A stretch of DNA of 64,000 bases from Sphingobium subterraneum. GTDB taxonomy: Bacteria > Pseudomonadota > Alphaproteobacteria > Sphingomonadales > Sphingomonadaceae. Below the pieces are notes generated by a model. It had not been told where the DNA came from, did not search any database, and saw only the letters and a list, made by a program, of their open reading frames with translations. Below, one piece after another: positions 62,810 through 64,000 of this stretch (position 1 is the first letter of the stretch; the number at the start of each line of letters is the position of its first letter). A program made the position numbers and the translations under genes. The DNA lies in contig NZ_JACIJP010000001.1 in NCBI RefSeq assembly GCF_014199435.1, positions 620,001-684,000 on the forward strand, written 5' to 3'.

Positions 62810-63784
62810 CTATGCGGCTTGAGCACGCGAAGCCGCCGAGCATTCCGGCAGCACACAATCGCGCAACTGCCGGAGGATCTCCTCTCCGTCATAATCTTCA
62901 CCAAGAAAAAGGGCCTTCGTCACGCGGGGCTCGGAGCCCCAGAGGTCGCCCTGGTCGAGCACGTTACGCTGACCGACGCGATGGAAGGTAACACGTCGCG
63001 GCATGCCAGCGATCGCGACAGTACCCTTCGCCCGGTAAATTGCATCCGGCAGAGATTTGAGGAAATCGTGGAACCTGTCAAAATCGAGTTCGATCGAGTC
63101 CGATAACGACACCGACACTATGTTGTCGGCGTGACCATGTTCATGACGGTGCCCGTGATCATGCTCGTGCATCGGGCGTACCAACTCACCGTCATAGGCT
63201 TCGATATCGAGCAGAAGGTTAAGCGGCACGATGCCGTTGATCGACGGCAGCGCGTGGGCGTGGCTGTTGATCTCGTGCAAGGTAGCTTTGACGCGATAAA
63301 TGTCTTCTTCATTCAACAGATCGAGCTTGTTGACAACGAGAAGGTTGGCTGCGCGGATCTGTTCTACCGCCGTCTCGTTCTGGGATATCCACGTCTCGAC
63401 ATTCGCGCCGTCCGCGACGGTAACGATCGCATCAAGTCTGAAGTGGCGTTCCAGCTCGGGCGTGAGAAACGTCTGGGCTACGCCGGTCGGCTCAGCCAGT
63501 CCTGAGGTCTCCACCACAAGATAGTCAAACTCGCGCCCGCTCTCCACCAGTTTGCGGGCCGATACGAGCAGGCTCTCGCTGATCGTGCAGCAAACGCATC
63601 CCCCGGACAGTTCGACCACGTCTTCCGCTTCCTGGACGATCAAATCCTTGTCGATGTTCACATCGCCAAAATCGTTGATCATAACGGCAATCCGCAAACC
63701 GTTTGCCGATTTTAGCACATGGTTCAGCAGCGTCGTCTTGCCGCTACCCAGAAAGCCGCTCAGGATCGTCACGGGGTGCCTCAT
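62810..63784 (-). CDS. CobW/COG0523 metal-chaperone GTPase
   Basis: The 324-residue protein has TILSGFLGSGKTTLLNHVLK (Walker A), VELSGGCVCCTISESLL (the CxCC metal site of the family), VVETSGLAEPTGVAQTF and VVNKLDLLNEEDI (NKxD). MHEHDHGHRHEHGHADN is a His-rich loop for zinc or another metal. The C-terminal CobW_C domain ends LPDAIYRAKGTVAI and beyond. These GTPases hand metal to enzymes; the amidohydrolase 400 bp away is a likely client. Its ATG overlaps the stop of the CoA transferase gene upstream. Confidence 0.93.
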   Translation of the reverse strand: MRHPVTILSGFLGSGKTTLLNHVLKSANGLRIAVMINDFGDVNIDKDLIVQEAEDVVELSGGCVCCTISESLLVSARKLVESGREFDYLVVETSGLAEPTGVAQTFLTPELERHFRLDAIVTVADGANVETWISQNETAVEQIRAANLLVVNKLDLLNEEDIYRVKATLHEINSHAHALPSINGIVPLNLLLDIEAYDGELVRPMHEHDHGHRHEHGHADNIVSVSLSDSIELDFDRFHDFLKSLPDAIYRAKGTVAIAGMPRRVTFHRVGQRNVLDQGDLWGSEPRVTKALFLGEDYDGEEILRQLRDCVLPECSAASRAQAA

Positions 63785-64000
63785 GCCTCATCTCCTTGCA
63801 CATCAGCGTTTTCGAATTTCGGGATGCCATGGCTGCCGAACACCTGTTGGTCGGCAAGCTTCCTGATGGCGTCATCGTCTAGACCCAGTACTTCGCTCAG
63901 TATCTCTGCCGTGTGGGCGCCAAGCGTTGGCGGGGGCCGATAGGGTTCGGTATCATCCAAAGACAGGTGAAACGGGGCGCCAACCACTCGGATTTCCCCG
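63781..64000 (-). CDS. Family III CoA transferase, C-terminal part
   Basis: Only the last 72 or so residues lie in the window: EIRVVGAPFHLSLDDTEPYR, PPPTLGAHTAEILSEVLGLD, then DDAIRKLADQQVFG. The 'PPxLGxHTxEIL..LG.....I..L...GV' ending is typical of CaiB/BaiF CoA transferases. The start is beyond the right edge. Its TGA overlaps the CobW-type ATG, so both are in one operon. It would attach CoA to an acid made by the local pathway. Confidence 0.85.
   Translation of the reverse strand, partial: GEIRVVGAPFHLSLDDTEPYRPPPTLGAHTAEILSEVLGLDDDAIRKLADQQVFGSHGIPKFENADVQGDEA

Noticed and set aside
1..64000. CRISPR array or cas genes
   Set aside because: No regularly spaced repeats were seen, and no Cas1/Cas2-like protein is present; the Fe-S nuclease is AddB-like, not Cas4.

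Overview
The window looks like sphingomonad DNA (Sphingobium/Sphingomonas/Novosphingobium type, Alphaproteobacteria). It is GC-rich and carries a large TonB-dependent receptor of the sphingomonad type. It also has a block of plasmid/ICE backbone genes that I know from sphingomonad elements (DUF932, DUF6915, PcfJ-like, strawberry-notch helicase/methyltransferase, ParB-like, CHC2-Toprim). Host assignment is inference: there is no rRNA and no complete tRNA here.

There are three regions. (1) 1-19.4 kb is mobile-element backbone, mostly on the minus strand. It holds a MazE/PIN toxin-antitoxin pair at the left edge, two DUF5983-like genes, DUF6915-PcfJ-DUF6878-like genes overlapping by ATGA, DUF932, an LPD29-like gene, a divergent HU gene, a Phd/PIN pair, the 1436-residue methyltransferase-helicase, a ParB-like protein, a Toprim protein, an AlpA-like regulator and a tyrosine integrase. 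(2) 20-52.17 kb is a dense accessory island full of immunity and conflict genes. It ends at the 3' half of a tRNA-Thr(TGT) gene (52128-52172), which I read as the right attachment site of an integrated element. (3) 52.3-64 kb is ordinary metabolic DNA: adenine phosphoribosyltransferase plus a nucleosidase-like gene, then a TonB receptor, MFS transporter, LysR regulator, SDR, MmgE/PrpD protein, amidohydrolase, CobW-type GTPase and CoA transferase. It looks like a catabolic locus of unknown substrate.

The island contains a complete CBASS operon at 26187-29271: CD-NTase, stand-alone E2-like protein and HNH-SAVED effector (Cap5), each overlapping the next by ATGA. This is the type II-short layout. 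Divergent from it is a PIN-like gene and a fused HTH-ImmA/IrrE protein, with a large palindrome in the shared promoter region. Directly downstream is a three-gene cassette: an AddB-like Fe-S nuclease, an AddA-like helicase-nuclease and an ExoX-like exonuclease. The third gene is cut by a 1229-bp IS3-family element whose ends, AGC target duplication and pre-insertion reading frame can be reconstructed exactly.

Other island modules are less well described. They are a DUF2235 hydrolase/thermolysin-like peptidase/MBL triplet; a PD-(D/E)XK-like protein with an overlapping partner; a subtilisin with a separately encoded I9-like protein; a four-gene lipoprotein and inner-membrane operon; an EACC1-like protein paired with an HExxH protein; a HigB/HigA-M78 toxin-antitoxin pair with visible operators; and a second two-gene PD-(D/E)XK-like unit. 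Decayed patatin and ParE genes show ongoing turnover. The best candidates for an undescribed system are the AddB/AddA/ExoX cassette and the subtilisin/lipoprotein/EACC1 stretch at 40-48.4 kb.
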